From Methylibium sp. (GTDB lineage Bacteria; Pseudomonadota; Gammaproteobacteria; Burkholderiales; Burkholderiaceae_C): DNA of 64,000 nt. The stretch lies in the NCBI GenBank assembly GCA_013824165.1, contig PNNH01000067.1, positions 62,001 to 126,000 of the forward strand, given 5' to 3'. A program made the translations under genes and the position numbers. The notes beneath the pieces were generated by a model, which ran no database searches, was not told the origin of the DNA, and worked only from the letters and a program-made list of their open reading frames with translations. Positions 9,820-17,607 of the stretch are shown in pieces (position 1 is the stretch's first letter; every line of letters begins with the position of its first letter).

Positions 9820-11691
9820 ATGTGTGGCATCGTCGGCGCCGTCAGTCAGCGCAACATCGTTCCGGTTCTGATCGAAGGCCTGAAGCGCCTGGAATACCGT
9901 GGCTATGACTCTTGCGGCGTGGCAGTGCACCAGGGCGGCGAACTCAAGCGTGCGCGCAGCACCTCGCGCGTGGCCGAACTCGACGCCTTGTCTGCCGAAG
10001 ACGGCATTGCCTCCGGCACTGGCATTGCACACACGCGCTGGGCCACGCATGGCGTGCCGGCGGTGCACAACGCCCACCCGCATTTTTCGCATGGCCCGAA
10101 TGCCGCTGCAGCCACGGCCGGCCGCATTGCGCTGGTGCACAACGGCATCATCGAGAACCACGACGAACTGCGCGCCGAGCTGAAAGGCCGCGGCTACGAA
10201 TTCCTCAGCCAGACCGACACCGAGGTGATCGCCCATCTGGTGGATCACCACTACCACGGCGACCTGCTGGAAGCCGTGCAGCAGGCGCTGACCCGCCTGC
10301 GCGGTGCCTATGCCATCGCGGTGTTCTGCCGCGACGAGCCGCACCGTGTGATCGGTGCACGCGAAGGCTCGCCGCTGGTGCTGGGCGTGGGCACCGACCC
10401 GGCGCAGGGTGAGCACTTCCTAGCCTCGGACGCGATGGCGCTGGCCGGCGTCACCGATCAGATCGTCTATCTGGAAGAGGGCGATGTGGTTGACCTGCAG
10501 CTGGGCCGTTACTGGATCAGCCAGCTCGATGCCGAAAGCGGCCGCTACCTGCCCGCTGAGCGCCAGGTGCGCACGGTGCACGCGCACAGCGGGGCTGCCG
10601 AACTGGGCCCGTATCGCCACTACATGCAGAAGGAAATCTTCGAGCAGCCCACGGCGATTGCCAACACGCTGGAGTCCATCACCAGCATCAGCCCCGAGCT
10701 GTTCGGCGACGGCGCCTTCCGCATCTTCAAGGAAGTGGATTCGGTGCTGATCCTGGCCTGCGGCACCAGCTACTACGCCGGCTCAACCGCCAAATATTGG
10801 CTGGAGAGCATCGCCAAGATCCCCACCAGCGTGGAGATCGCCAGCGAATACCGCTACCGCGACAGCGTGCCTAACCCGCGCACCCTGGTCGTCACCATCA
10901 GCCAGAGCGGCGAGACGGCCGACACGCTGGCGGCCCTCAAGCATGCGCGCAGCCTGGGCATGCTGCACACGCTGACGGTGTGCAATGTCTCCACCAGCGC
11001 GATGGTGCGCGAATGCGAGCTGGCCTACATCACCCGCGCCGGTGCCGAAATCGGCGTGGCCTCCACCAAGGCCTTCACGACCCAGCTGGTGGGCCTGTTT
11101 CTGCTGACACTGGCGCTGGCGCAAACTCGCGGCCATCTCAGCGAAGCGCAGGAGCATGAGCACCTGAAGGCGCTGCGCCACCTGCCGGTGGCCGTGCAGG
11201 CCGTGCTGGCGCTGGAGCCGCAGGTGATCGCCTGGAGCGAAGAGTTCGCCCGCAAGGAAAATGCGCTGTTCCTTGGCCGCGGCTTGCACTACCCGATTGC
11301 GCTGGAAGGCGCATTGAAGCTCAAGGAAATCTCCTACATCCACGCCGAGGCCTACCCGGCCGGCGAGTTGAAGCACGGCCCGTTGGCGCTGGTGACCGCC
11401 GAAATGCCGGTGGTGACGGTGGCGCCCAACGACGCGCTGCTGGAAAAGCTCAAGAGCAATATGCAGGAAGTGCGCGCCCGCGGCGGCCAGCTCTACGTGT
11501 TTGCCGACGGCGACACCAAGATCGAAAGCGAGCCCGGCCTGCACGTGATCCGCATGCCCGAGCACTACGGTGCCCTGAGTCCCATCCTGCACACCGTGCC
11601 GCTGCAACTGCTGGCCTATCACACCGCCTGCGCGCGCGGCACGGATGTGGATAAGCCCAGAAACTTGGCCAAATCCGTGACGGTCGAATGA
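9820..11691 (+). CDS. glmS: Glutamine-fructose-6-phosphate aminotransferase
   Basis: Makes glucosamine-6-phosphate for cell-wall and LPS sugars. Length is 623 aa. The N-terminal glutaminase begins MCGIVGAV, with Cys2 as nucleophile after Met removal. Two SIS domains follow ([63 protein letters not shown]). The C terminus [13 protein letters not shown] is the conserved TnsD/Tn7 target in many bacteria. GGGAGA lies 7 nt before the ATG. The gene is intact, but its terminator region has been invaded by a mobile element starting 17 nt after the stop. Confidence 0.97.
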   Translation: MCGIVGAVSQRNIVPVLIEGLKRLEYRGYDSCGVAVHQGGELKRARSTSRVAELDALSAEDGIASGTGIAHTRWATHGVPAVHNAHPHFSHGPNAAAATAGRIALVHNGIIENHDELRAELKGRGYEFLSQTDTEVIAHLVDHHYHGDLLEAVQQALTRLRGAYAIAVFCRDEPHRVIGAREGSPLVLGVGTDPAQGEHFLASDAMALAGVTDQIVYLEEGDVVDLQLGRYWISQLDAESGRYLPAERQVRTVHAHSGAAELGPYRHYMQKEIFEQPTAIANTLESITSISPELFGDGAFRIFKEVDSVLILACGTSYYAGSTAKYWLESIAKIPTSVEIASEYRYRDSVPNPRTLVVTISQSGETADTLAALKHARSLGMLHTLTVCNVSTSAMVRECELAYITRAGAEIGVASTKAFTTQLVGLFLLTLALAQTRGHLSEAQEHEHLKALRHLPVAVQAVLALEPQVIAWSEEFARKENALFLGRGLHYPIALEGALKLKEISYIHAEAYPAGELKHGPLALVTAEMPVVTVAPNDALLEKLKSNMQEVRARGGQLYVFADGDTKIESEPGLHVIRMPEHYGALSPILHTVPLQLLAYHTACARGTDVDKPRNLAKSVTVE

Positions 11692-11707
11692 CCGTCGTAG
11701 ATTGCTG

Positions 11708-11753
11708 TGACTCGAACAAATAAGGTCAGTCGGGGAAAAACAAAGTTGGTCGA
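11708..11753. repeat. Left terminal repeat and second end motif of the glmS-linked element
   Basis: The terminal repeat covers 11708-11733. A second, weaker copy of the core lies at 11740-11753 (ACAAAGTTGGTCGA against ATAAAGTCCGTCGG in the right end). Orientation is opposite to the copies at the right end, as expected for transposon termini. The 158 bp from 11754 to 11911 shows no gene. Confidence 0.55.
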
Positions 11754-11911
11754 AGGTTCGCCAGTTGCTGCTTCGAGGTTGATTCGATCCAGTCTGCGTG
11801 TTCAGGAGGATTCGTGCGACTGGACGTTTTCAACCAGACGTGCATCCGGACCGACGGTTAAGCAGCGGTTGCGTTCCTTCGCTTTGCCGAACTCGACGCC
11901 TGAAAGCGGTC

Positions 11912-12038
11912 GCTCAACGTAAAGCTGAGCCGACCGCTGAGGCAGGCTGTGGCTGGCCGCGGGGACAACGAGCGAAGCTCGCTTGGAGCTGCCCGCAGCG
12001 GCATGCCGGAGCGGGTCGCCTCGCGCGCAAGGTTAGGC
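11912..12038 (-). other. attC-like recombination site (integron cassette), 127 bp
   Basis: Read on the minus strand, the site begins GCCTAAC (matches R'' RYYYAAC) 1 nt after the stop codon of the DUF6624 gene and ends CGTTGAGC (matches R' GTTRRRY). Inner arms GAGGCGACCC and GGTCGGCTC are nearly complementary (L''/L'). The middle folds into further stems ending in a CGAGC-GAA-GCTCG tip on the plus strand. Position after a gene stop, box sequences and arm pairing all fit an attC in the gene's direction. No integrase gene is in the window. Confidence 0.6.
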
Positions 12039-12039
12039 C

Positions 12040-12699
12040 TCATTCCGCGGTGCGCGCTGAGCACTCGGCGGGCAGAGACGTCCGCATGCGCGACAAGTAC
12101 TCGTCCAGTGTTGGCAGGCCAACCGCCTTACGCCTAGCTTCGACCCTCTCGCGATCGTCCAGCAGGGCAAAACCGGTAACGCACCGGCCCGAGGCGGTGA
12201 ACTGGGTTCCGTAGAGTTGTGGCCTGCCTTCTGCGACGGAAAGTCGATCACTCAGATACGCCAAGTTGCTGCCGGTCACCTCACCTTGAGACACCAGATC
12301 CTCAAGGATTCCAAGTACCCTTTTCTGAAATGGCCGATCATGGTCGGCATGCTGTGCTAGGAGCCATGCATGGTGGCTTGCCTCTGCGCCATATCGGCTC
12401 CTCCTTGGCCAACCGCAAGACTCAATGTACGCGTTCAGTCGTTTTGTGTTCGTGGTGTCCACTACGTTCCCGAAACGAAGGATTCTCGGAACTTCTGAAG
12501 CTGGGGTACTGGGCGTGTTGCGCGGTGCTGTCATTAGGTATCGGCGCCACGCCTGATCAACGGACACCATGGTCTTAAGGTCTGTGGCGTAAGACGCGCA
12601 TACTGAGGCGGGCGCGGCCGGTACATCTGGCTTCGATTCAGCTCGCCCGATCAGCAGGCCGAGCGCCAGGGCTGCGAAGAGGTGGATGCGTCTGCTCAT
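12040..12699 (-). CDS. DUF6624 domain protein with signal peptide (cassette gene)
   Basis: A 219-aa predicted exported protein: MSRRIHLFAALALGLLIGRAES is a signal peptide. The mature part carries the DUF6624 pattern: NTKRLNAYIESCGWP, HAWLLAQHADHD.PFQ, NLAYLSDRLSVAEGRPQLYGTQ and RRKAVGLPTLDEY. No activity has been established for the family as far as I know. The start codon lies 5 nt after the putative upstream attC box, and the stop is 1 nt before the downstream attC, so gene and attC form a compact cassette of about 0.8 kb. The gene runs against glmS. Promoter and export are inferred. Confidence 0.75.
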   Translation of the reverse strand: MSRRIHLFAALALGLLIGRAESKPDVPAAPASVCASYATDLKTMVSVDQAWRRYLMTAPRNTPSTPASEVPRILRFGNVVDTTNTKRLNAYIESCGWPRRSRYGAEASHHAWLLAQHADHDRPFQKRVLGILEDLVSQGEVTGSNLAYLSDRLSVAEGRPQLYGTQFTASGRCVTGFALLDDRERVEARRKAVGLPTLDEYLSRMRTSLPAECSARTAE

Positions 12700-12703
12700 G
12701 AGG

Positions 12704-12787
12704 CCTCAACGGATAGCGTCTATCTGTCGAGCGCCAGCGCAACGGATGCGCGCCGCGGTATGCCGAGGCAGATAAACCGTGTTGAAC
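12704..12787 (-). other. Second attC-like site upstream of the DUF6624 gene, 84 bp
   Basis: On the minus strand it runs from GTTCAAC (R'' match) to CGTTGAGG (R', one mismatch at the last base). Inner arms TATCTG and CAGATA pair. A GC-rich apex (GGCGCGC / GCGCTGGCGC) lies between. It would be the attC of the preceding cassette or a remnant attI. It is weaker than the 11912-12038 site because of the imperfect R' box and short arms. Confidence 0.4.
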
Positions 12788-13110
12788 AGAACCATCGCAC
12801 CGTCCCTGGCCACGCTGGCCTTTGTGGTTTGCGGTCTTGGGGGATTGGATCGACCCGAGCCGCTATTTCAGCTGATTATGTGGCCGCGCATGCGGGCGTG
12901 AAGCCCATGCTTTCTCAGTGGGCAGTTGCTGCGGGTGCAGCCGCGCCTTGCGTCTCGAGGCGCTGAGGCTGGCTTCCTGCACTGCCTCCCGGTCTTGTGC
13001 CCGCTGGCGCAGGGCAGTCATGAACTAGGCCCGGAACACACGGCTGCCAAGTGCAAGCAGGCGGCGGGCCGACCGGCTACGCGCACCATGCTGCAGTCCG
13101 CGCCGGCGTG
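12788..13110. other. Non-coding cargo stretch inside the element
   Basis: I see no gene I can support. The open frames here lack ribosome-binding sites, recognisable domains and consistent codon bias. The stretch lies between the upstream attC-like site and the right end of the element and may be the remnant of a lost cassette. Confidence 0.4.
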
Positions 13111-13249
13111 TCCGACGGACTTCATTTGTAGCCCTGTCGTGAAGATCGCCAAACCCAGGATCCCCGACGGACTTTCAAGCATTTCGCGCTTGTCAACGAA
13201 TCAACGACTTACCGACGCCGTTTCCGACGGACTTTATTTGTTGGAGTCA
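13111..13249. repeat. Right end of the element: three direct end motifs
   Basis: Three direct copies share the core CCGACGGACTT: TCCGACGGACTTCATTTGT at 13111, CCGACGGACTTTCAAGC at 13164, and TCCGACGGACTTTATTTGTT at 13223. They are spaced about 52 and 60 bp apart. The outermost copy continues to GGAGTCA at 13249 and is the inverted partner of the left end. Repeated transposase-binding sites at an end are typical of Tn7-like elements. Confidence 0.55.
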
Positions 13250-13268
13250 GCTGGCGCGAAGCGCCAGC
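13250..13268 (+). terminator. Original glmS terminator hairpin, separated from glmS by the insertion
   Basis: GCTGGCGC-GAA-GCGCCAGC forms an 8-bp stem with a 3-nt loop. Removing the 11708-13249 insertion and one GCTG rejoins glmS TGA, 12 nt, and this hairpin. The element therefore appears to have landed inside the glmS terminator stem, as Tn7 does. No U-tract follows. Confidence 0.5.
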
Positions 13269-13334
13269 GCCTCAGGCGTGCCAAGTGACTGGGCTTGGAC
13301 GCCGCTCATTTGCCGCAAGCAAGTGAGGCGGCGG

Positions 13335-13400
13335 CACAAACCGAGATACCTCGCGAAGTCGGTCACTGTTGAGTGAGCGACTTGGGCGCGGAGCGCCAAG
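13335..13400 (+). pseudogene. glmS: Second, diverged copy of the glmS 3' end plus hairpin
   Basis: Codons 13335-13376 read [13 protein letters not shown]-stop, against [13 protein letters not shown]-stop at the real glmS end. Most nucleotide differences fall at third codon positions, so this tail evolved as coding sequence in some other glmS. It is followed after 4 nt by its own hairpin (CTTGGGCGC-GGA-GCGCCAAG, 13381-13400). No upstream glmS sequence accompanies it. Confidence 0.6.
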
Positions 13401-13416
13401 CGGCGCAGACGCGCGA

Positions 13417-13473
13417 GGCTCTCGGATTAGCGCCTACTCACATCGCTTTAGCGATGTGAAGGCGCGAAGAGCC
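13417..13473. repeat. 57-nt imperfect stem-loop between the two glmS-tail copies
   Basis: Three nested arm pairs, GGCTCT/AGAGCC, GCGCCT/AGGCGC and TCACATCGC/GCGATGTGA, close on a TTTA loop. Two small bulges interrupt the stem. It could be a transcription terminator or a recombination hairpin. Confidence 0.5.
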
Positions 13474-13483
13474 GTGTAGGCAC

Positions 13484-13525
13484 CACAAGCTTTGCAATTT
13501 GGCCCAATCCGTTACTGTCAAGTGA
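13484..13525 (+). pseudogene. glmS: Third copy of the glmS 3' end
   Basis: The frame reads HKLCNLAQSVTVK-stop, aligned to [13 protein letters not shown]-stop of glmS. It is more decayed at the protein level than the 13335 copy, but NLA-SVTV is kept. Like the other copies it is followed by GCG and a GCGC-GAA-GCGC hairpin (near 13543-13553). The stop codons of the second and third copies are 149 bp apart. Confidence 0.5.
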
Positions 13526-13589
13526 GCGTCGCCGATTTGTGGCGCGAAGCGCAAGCGGTGCAGGCGCGCCAGCCGGAACCACAAGCCCG

Positions 13590-13721
13590 GTAGGTTGGAG
13601 TGAGCCCGCGAGCTCCAACGATCGTCGGCCGCCTATGGAGCTGGATGTGGCGGCCTTCATTGGCGCACGAATGCCGAGGCCTAGCTTTGCGTTGGAGTTC
13701 GCTGGGCTCACTCCAACCTAC
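13590..13721. repeat. Palindromic repeat copy A (132 bp)
   Basis: Outer arms GTAGGTTGGAGTGAGCCC (13590-13607) and GGGCTCACTCCAACCTAC (13704-13721) are perfectly complementary. Inner arms CGAGCTCCAACG / CGTTGGAGTTCG and a GGCCGCC/GGCGGCC pair continue the fold. It is similar in direct orientation to copy B at 14412. It ends 3 bp before the stop codon of the universal stress protein gene. It looks like a MITE or REP-type element. Confidence 0.75.
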
Positions 13722-13724
13722 GGG

Positions 13725-14321
13725 CTATGGCGCCGCAGGTGCCCGCACGACGAGTATGGAGCCGTGGGCATTTTGGATAACCTGCTGCGCGACGGAGCCG
13801 AGCAACAGACCGTCGAAGGCCGAAAGCCCGCGCGCGCCGATCACAATGCCGCGAGCACCGAGCAGTTCGCTCAGCTCGACGAGGCGTTGTGCGGGCTCCC
13901 CCATGAGTGCATGCAGCCGCCATGCAAAACCCCGCGAGTCGAGCAAGGCGCGCGCGTCCGCACTCGTGGCCAAACCACGGACCGCAAGTTCCGTCTCGGC
14001 GGCTTCGGTGCTCAGCCAATGATGCACGGTGGCGATGTCGAGCGTGTTGGCACCGCTCTCAGCCGCCAATTGCATGGCCTGGGTCAGCGCATGCATCGAA
14101 TGTGCTGAGCCGTCGATGGCAACGCACCAGCATTTCGCAGGCGGCGCGACAGGCCGCACGCGGGCGGATTCAAAGGTCAGCGCGATGCGTCGGCCATGTT
14201 CGTCACGCCGCTCGCCGGAGGGCGCAGCATGAGAATCCGCATCGGATAGGGAGGCTGCAGTGCTTGATAGTGTTGACATGGCAACGGCCCTGTTCATTGT
14301 GGAAACTGTCGTCACGTTCAT
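13725..14321 (-). CDS. Universal stress protein (UspA family)
   Basis: A 198-aa protein. The Usp fold starts near residue 60 (CWCVAIDGSAHSMHALTQAMQLA) and ends with the ATP-binding G-x2-G-x9-G-S/T signature (IVIGARGLSAFDGLLLGSVAQQVIQNAHGSILVV). The about 60-residue N-terminal stretch is of unknown role. The ATG at 14321 was chosen because GAGGGG lies 7 nt upstream; the open frame continues into palindromic repeat B, where coding is unlikely. The gene is sandwiched between repeats A and B and is probably part of the same mobile cassette. The stress role is inferred from the family. Confidence 0.8.
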   Translation of the reverse strand: MNVTTVSTMNRAVAMSTLSSTAASLSDADSHAAPSGERRDEHGRRIALTFESARVRPVAPPAKCWCVAIDGSAHSMHALTQAMQLAAESGANTLDIATVHHWLSTEAAETELAVRGLATSADARALLDSRGFAWRLHALMGEPAQRLVELSELLGARGIVIGARGLSAFDGLLLGSVAQQVIQNAHGSILVVRAPAAP

Positions 14322-14411
14322 TCTGGCGCCCCTCAATGCCTCAAACAACTCGAATATGGTTCGGTGATTGTTCGAAAAAACGGATGCCTCGATCAAACGA
14401 TCCTGAGCAAG

Positions 14412-14542
14412 GTAGGTTGGAGTGAGCTTGGGAACTCCAACGATCTTTGGCCGGCTTTTTGGGCTGGATGCACTGAGTCTTTTTCTAGCCAATGTCTGCG
14501 CCTGGCCTTGCGTTTGGTTTCGGGGGGCTCACTCCGACCTAC
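14412..14542. repeat. Palindromic repeat copy B (131 bp)
   Basis: Begins GTAGGTTGGAGTGAGC and ends GCTCACTCCGACCTAC, the arms pairing with one mismatch. The interior aligns with copy A in direct orientation (shared CTCCAACGATC, GGCTGGATG, GCCT-GCTTTGCGTT) but is more diverged. The 90 bp from 14322 to 14411 and the 30 bp after the repeat hold no gene. Confidence 0.75.
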
Positions 14543-14572
14543 AAGCCGCGCTGAACGAGAGCCCAAGCAGCC

Positions 14573-15412
14573 TCAATTCCCCAGGAAGCGGTCGGTTTTG
14601 AGGACGTTTTCAGGGATGTGCGGCTCGTGGGCCTTGCGGAAAGAGCCGTCACGTGCGGCTTTGCCTAGGGCGTCGCGCAGCAGCTCCCGATCTTGGGGTG
14701 GCAGGGAGCGCAGTGAGAGATAGGCGCCTGAGCGAATAGGGCTCAGGCCGCGCAACTCGTGATAGCGGAATTCGCCGGCGCCTTGCGCGGCCTGGCCATC
14801 CAGCAAGGCGGAATACATGAGCGAGGCCGGCAGGATGCTGAATTCCACCCTGCCGCTGCGCAGCATGCGTTCCACGGTCTCAAGATCGCTGACAAAGTCC
14901 ACCCGACCGGTCGCCTCCAGCTCACGCAGCAAGGCCTGATATTCATCGCCAAAGCTGTAGCGGCGCACAAGGGCAGCGCGCCACTTCGTGTCGGTCAGCA
15001 GCGCAGTCACGTCGCGGGGAACCTCTCCACGCACACTCTGGTGCGTGATCAGCGCCGGCGTCAGGCCGTAGAAGTGGACGAACTCGGCCCGGGTATCGCG
15101 CTCCCGCGTTTGCGATGCAGGGGTGAGGATGTCGGCGCTGTGCTGCTCAAAAAACATCTGGTCGGCCCGGGCCCGCGGCACGACTGGAAACTCGAAGGTG
15201 CATCCAATGCGCCGGCCCACGGCTCTCAACCAGTCGGGGTAGATGCCGCGCACGAGCCCGGACTCGACCACGACGCTGAAGCCTGTGGGTGCAGCCGGGA
15301 CCACGATGGGGCGTGAACACTGCGCCCAGCCCTGTGCCGGGGCAAACAGTACATGCACCCCAAACAAGGAAGCGGCAATTCGTCGGAATCCGAGCTTGCG
15401 GTGAGCCTGCAT
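14573..15412 (-). CDS. Periplasmic solute-binding protein family 3-like
   Basis: A 279-aa protein with a signal peptide (FRRIAASLFGVHVLFAPAQGWAQ) and an SBP_bac_3-like fold: GLVRGIYPDWLRAVGRRIGCTFEFPVVPRARADQMFFEQHSADILTPA. There is no ABC permease or ATPase nearby. Stand-alone proteins of this kind often act as sensors or scavengers, or have lost transport function. ATG 15412 gives the signal peptide; a TTG at 15442 is an alternative. Ligand unknown. Confidence 0.75.
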   Translation of the reverse strand: MQAHRKLGFRRIAASLFGVHVLFAPAQGWAQCSRPIVVPAAPTGFSVVVESGLVRGIYPDWLRAVGRRIGCTFEFPVVPRARADQMFFEQHSADILTPASQTRERDTRAEFVHFYGLTPALITHQSVRGEVPRDVTALLTDTKWRAALVRRYSFGDEYQALLRELEATGRVDFVSDLETVERMLRSGRVEFSILPASLMYSALLDGQAAQGAGEFRYHELRGLSPIRSGAYLSLRSLPPQDRELLRDALGKAARDGSFRKAHEPHIPENVLKTDRFLGN

Positions 15413-15580
15413 GCGGTCACTGTACTGAAGTCGCGTACGCAAGTCACGGAGGAAGTCCAGGAGTCACCTGCCTGCATGAGTCGCTCGCAGCAAGCTAGGT
15501 CTTTGGGAAGGCCGCGGGAAGGGGAACGGTGTGCCAGGAGCAGGGTTTTGTGCACCCTTCAACCCGAGGTCAGGACGCCG

Positions 15581-16612
15581 TCATTCCACAGCCGCAGACT
15601 CGTTGTTCTCGATGTGCCGCTCAGGCTCCGCGGTGCGGAGAATTTCGTTCAGAACGGACGTGGCGTAATTGCCGGCCGGCAAAGAGAAGGTCAGCACCAG
15701 CTGATTGGCTTGCGGCCATTCCCATGACAGGTCCAACGGGCTCGCCACCAGGGCGCGGCGCTCCTGATCCAGACCGGCGTGCTCCATGCCGTCGCACAAG
15801 CTGGCGTGACGTGCAGCCACGCCGTTCTCCAAGGCCTGGGCCTGATCGGTGGTGCTCACGCGGCCCCGTCCCCAGAGCGGTCCGGTGGGCCGGCCCGCGT
15901 CGTCCTTGTCCATCACATCACCGGGCAGGGTCTGGCCCCAGAGCCCCTGCTGAATGCGCAGCGCCAGCACTTCATTGAAGACGAAAGAGCGCACCGCCGA
16001 CAGATAGATGCCCTTCTTCTTCGGGTTGCGCACGCGGATTTCGCGCGCCAGCATGGCCCGGCCCTGTTCGACGTTGCCGCCCTCAAAGCCGAAACGCTGC
16101 GCACCGAAGTAGTTGGGCACGCCCTGTGATGCAACGGCCTTCAGATTGGCCTCAATCGCGTCGCGATCGCCAGTCACCTCACGCAGCACGATGCGGAATC
16201 GGTTGCCCTGCAGATCACCGGGGCGCAGCTTCTTCACATGGCGGCTCTGGCTCAGCACCTTGAATTCCGGGTTCTGAAGCTGGGTCAGGTCGGGCGTATC
16301 GCCCTTCGGAAAATAGATGCTGAACCACTGACGGGTAATGGCGTAACGGTCCTTGAGGCCGGCATAGCCCACGTCTCGTTCCTGCACGCCGGCGGCCTCA
16401 GCCAGCTGCTGGGCGACGAAGGCGGTGTTGGCGCCGTTCTTCTCGACGTCCAGCCAGAGGTGTTCGCCCGCCCCGGATGGCAGCTGCAGCGGCAGTTCGG
16501 TCACGATGAAATCCTCGTTGAGGAGTTTCAGCGTGGCGCTGGCGCCGCTGGCCGGATAAGCCTTGGGCCACTGCGGCAGGGTCGTGTATTGAGGAGGTTG
16601 AGCGTCGGTCAT
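15581..16612 (-). CDS. truD: tRNA pseudouridine(13) synthase
   Basis: Isomerises U13 of certain tRNAs to pseudouridine. Length is 343 aa. The catalytic Asp lies in VGYAGLKDRYAITRQWFS (about residue 85). The NRFRIVLREV and NYFGAQRFG motifs typical of TruD follow. The gene is on the minus strand, with a 185-bp gap before the next gene. Confidence 0.95.
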   Translation of the reverse strand: MTDAQPPQYTTLPQWPKAYPASGASATLKLLNEDFIVTELPLQLPSGAGEHLWLDVEKNGANTAFVAQQLAEAAGVQERDVGYAGLKDRYAITRQWFSIYFPKGDTPDLTQLQNPEFKVLSQSRHVKKLRPGDLQGNRFRIVLREVTGDRDAIEANLKAVASQGVPNYFGAQRFGFEGGNVEQGRAMLAREIRVRNPKKKGIYLSAVRSFVFNEVLALRIQQGLWGQTLPGDVMDKDDAGRPTGPLWGRGRVSTTDQAQALENGVAARHASLCDGMEHAGLDQERRALVASPLDLSWEWPQANQLVLTFSLPAGNYATSVLNEILRTAEPERHIENNESAAVE

Positions 16613-16797
16613 GAGGGGGGCTGGCAGCAGCAGCTGTAGATCGTGGCAGGTTGTCTGGCCACCTGGAGCTGTGCAAACAGCGATTGTCTCCCCACCCGCA
16701 GGCTCCTGTTTATCAGGTGTGGCTGCAGTGGGGCCCGTGCGCGCGACTCCGGCGTCGCAAGCGATTCAAGTCGCAGGACTTCTTGGTCTGCTTTCGA

Positions 16798-17016
16798 TCA
16801 ATGCCCATCCACGCCGCCAGCATCCAGCGCCGGCGGCCGCAACAGGTCTGCGTCGATGCCCATCACCACGCTGGCGCGTTCAACCGCCTGCCACAGCGCA
16901 GCGGGCATCTGCAGGATTTCATCGGGCGAGTCGGCCCGCGCAATCCAGGCGCTGATCTGGTGGTGCTGCTCGGGCGTCAGCAGCGCCAGGTTGAGCATCT
17001 CGTCAATGGTTTTCAT
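16798..17016 (-). CDS. Small hypothetical protein (72 aa)
   Basis: A 72-aa acidic, helical protein (LLTPEQHHQISAWIARADSPDEILQMPAALWQAVERAS). I do not recognise it. It has no signal peptide or membrane segment. Codon composition resembles neighbours, but no strong ribosome-binding site is seen. It lies 114 bp downstream of the membrane protein gene at 17131 on the same strand, possibly one transcript. Confidence 0.5.
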   Translation of the reverse strand: MKTIDEMLNLALLTPEQHHQISAWIARADSPDEILQMPAALWQAVERASVVMGIDADLLRPPALDAGGVDGH

Positions 17017-17130
17017 CGTTCGTCAATCCGGCTCGCAAGCCTGTGGCGCTGCGGGTGTGGGTCTGTCCGTCCGTCCCCATGCTGCAGGGGCGCGGAATCG
17101 GTGCGGGTGGCTCGGATAGCCCTGGGGCCA

Positions 17131-17607
17131 TCAGCGTGCCGTGAGCCGGGCATACAAAAAACCGCCGATCACGGCGCCGGCGGCCATGGCCAGCAGGCCG
17201 GTCAGGTGTCGGGTGGCATCGATGAACACCGGCATGGGTGCTAGCGCGTCGATGGCGCGCACGGCGGCCACCATGCCAAAGCCGGCGGCTACCGCCAGAA
17301 GCGCGCTGCGCCAGGCCGGCCAGCGGCGCGCCAAGAAGGCGGCCACCGGCAGCGCCGGCAGCCAGCCTGCGGCCAGGATGCCGGCATAGACGGGCGCGAA
17401 GCCGATCAGGTCTTGCCAGGTGGCGCGAGCGCGTTCGCTGGCTGGGATGTCCACCCCTAGGCCCACCAGCGCCTGCAGGTTCCATTGCGTCTGCACCACC
17501 GAGCCCCAGGCGGCTGCCAGGAGGCAGGCCAGCAGCAGCGGCGCCAGATGCCGCGTCCAATGGGCGGACGGTGAACTGCGTGTGGGGATCACTCTCATAA
17601 TGTTCAT
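17131..17607 (-). CDS. Four-helix membrane protein of unknown function
   Basis: 158 aa with four hydrophobic segments (LLLACLLAAAWGSVVQ; FAPVYAGILAAGWLPALPVAAFL; ALLAVAAGFGMVAAVRAI; GLLAMAAGAVIGGFLYARL). Family not recognised. Two in-frame ATG codons (17607 and 17598) are possible. Both lie in the palindrome shared with the start of the divergent aldose dehydrogenase gene, so the two 5' ends touch head to head. Confidence 0.65.
   Translation of the reverse strand: MNIMRVIPTRSSPSAHWTRHLAPLLLACLLAAAWGSVVQTQWNLQALVGLGVDIPASERARATWQDLIGFAPVYAGILAAGWLPALPVAAFLARRWPAWRSALLAVAAGFGMVAAVRAIDALAPMPVFIDATRHLTGLLAMAAGAVIGGFLYARLTAR

Larger units (their letters stand above)
11708..13249. mobile_element. 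Non-autonomous element with Tn7-like ends inserted after glmS
   Basis: A 1542-bp segment bounded by inverted repeats. Left end reading inward: TGACTCGAACAAATAAGGTC then AGTCGG. Right end reading inward: TGACTCCAACAAATAAAGTC then CGTCGG. Each end has further copies of the inner motif (one more on the left, two more on the right), as TnsB sites do in Tn7. The flanks share GCTG on both sides (11704-11707 and 13250-13253), a possible 4-bp target duplication; Tn7 normally makes 5 bp. Insertion is 17 nt past the glmS stop. No transposase gene is present. The cargo is one DUF6624 gene between attC-like sites. The Tn7 relationship is inferred. Confidence 0.6.

Noticed and set aside
12926-13288. 120-codon plus-strand frame near the right end of the glmS element
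   Set aside because: It crosses the repeated transposon-end motifs and the glmS terminator hairpin, and has no start signal or recognisable domain.
11692-14572. CRISPR array in the repeat-rich stretch
   Set aside because: Repeats differ in length and sequence, have no regular spacers and no cas genes nearby.
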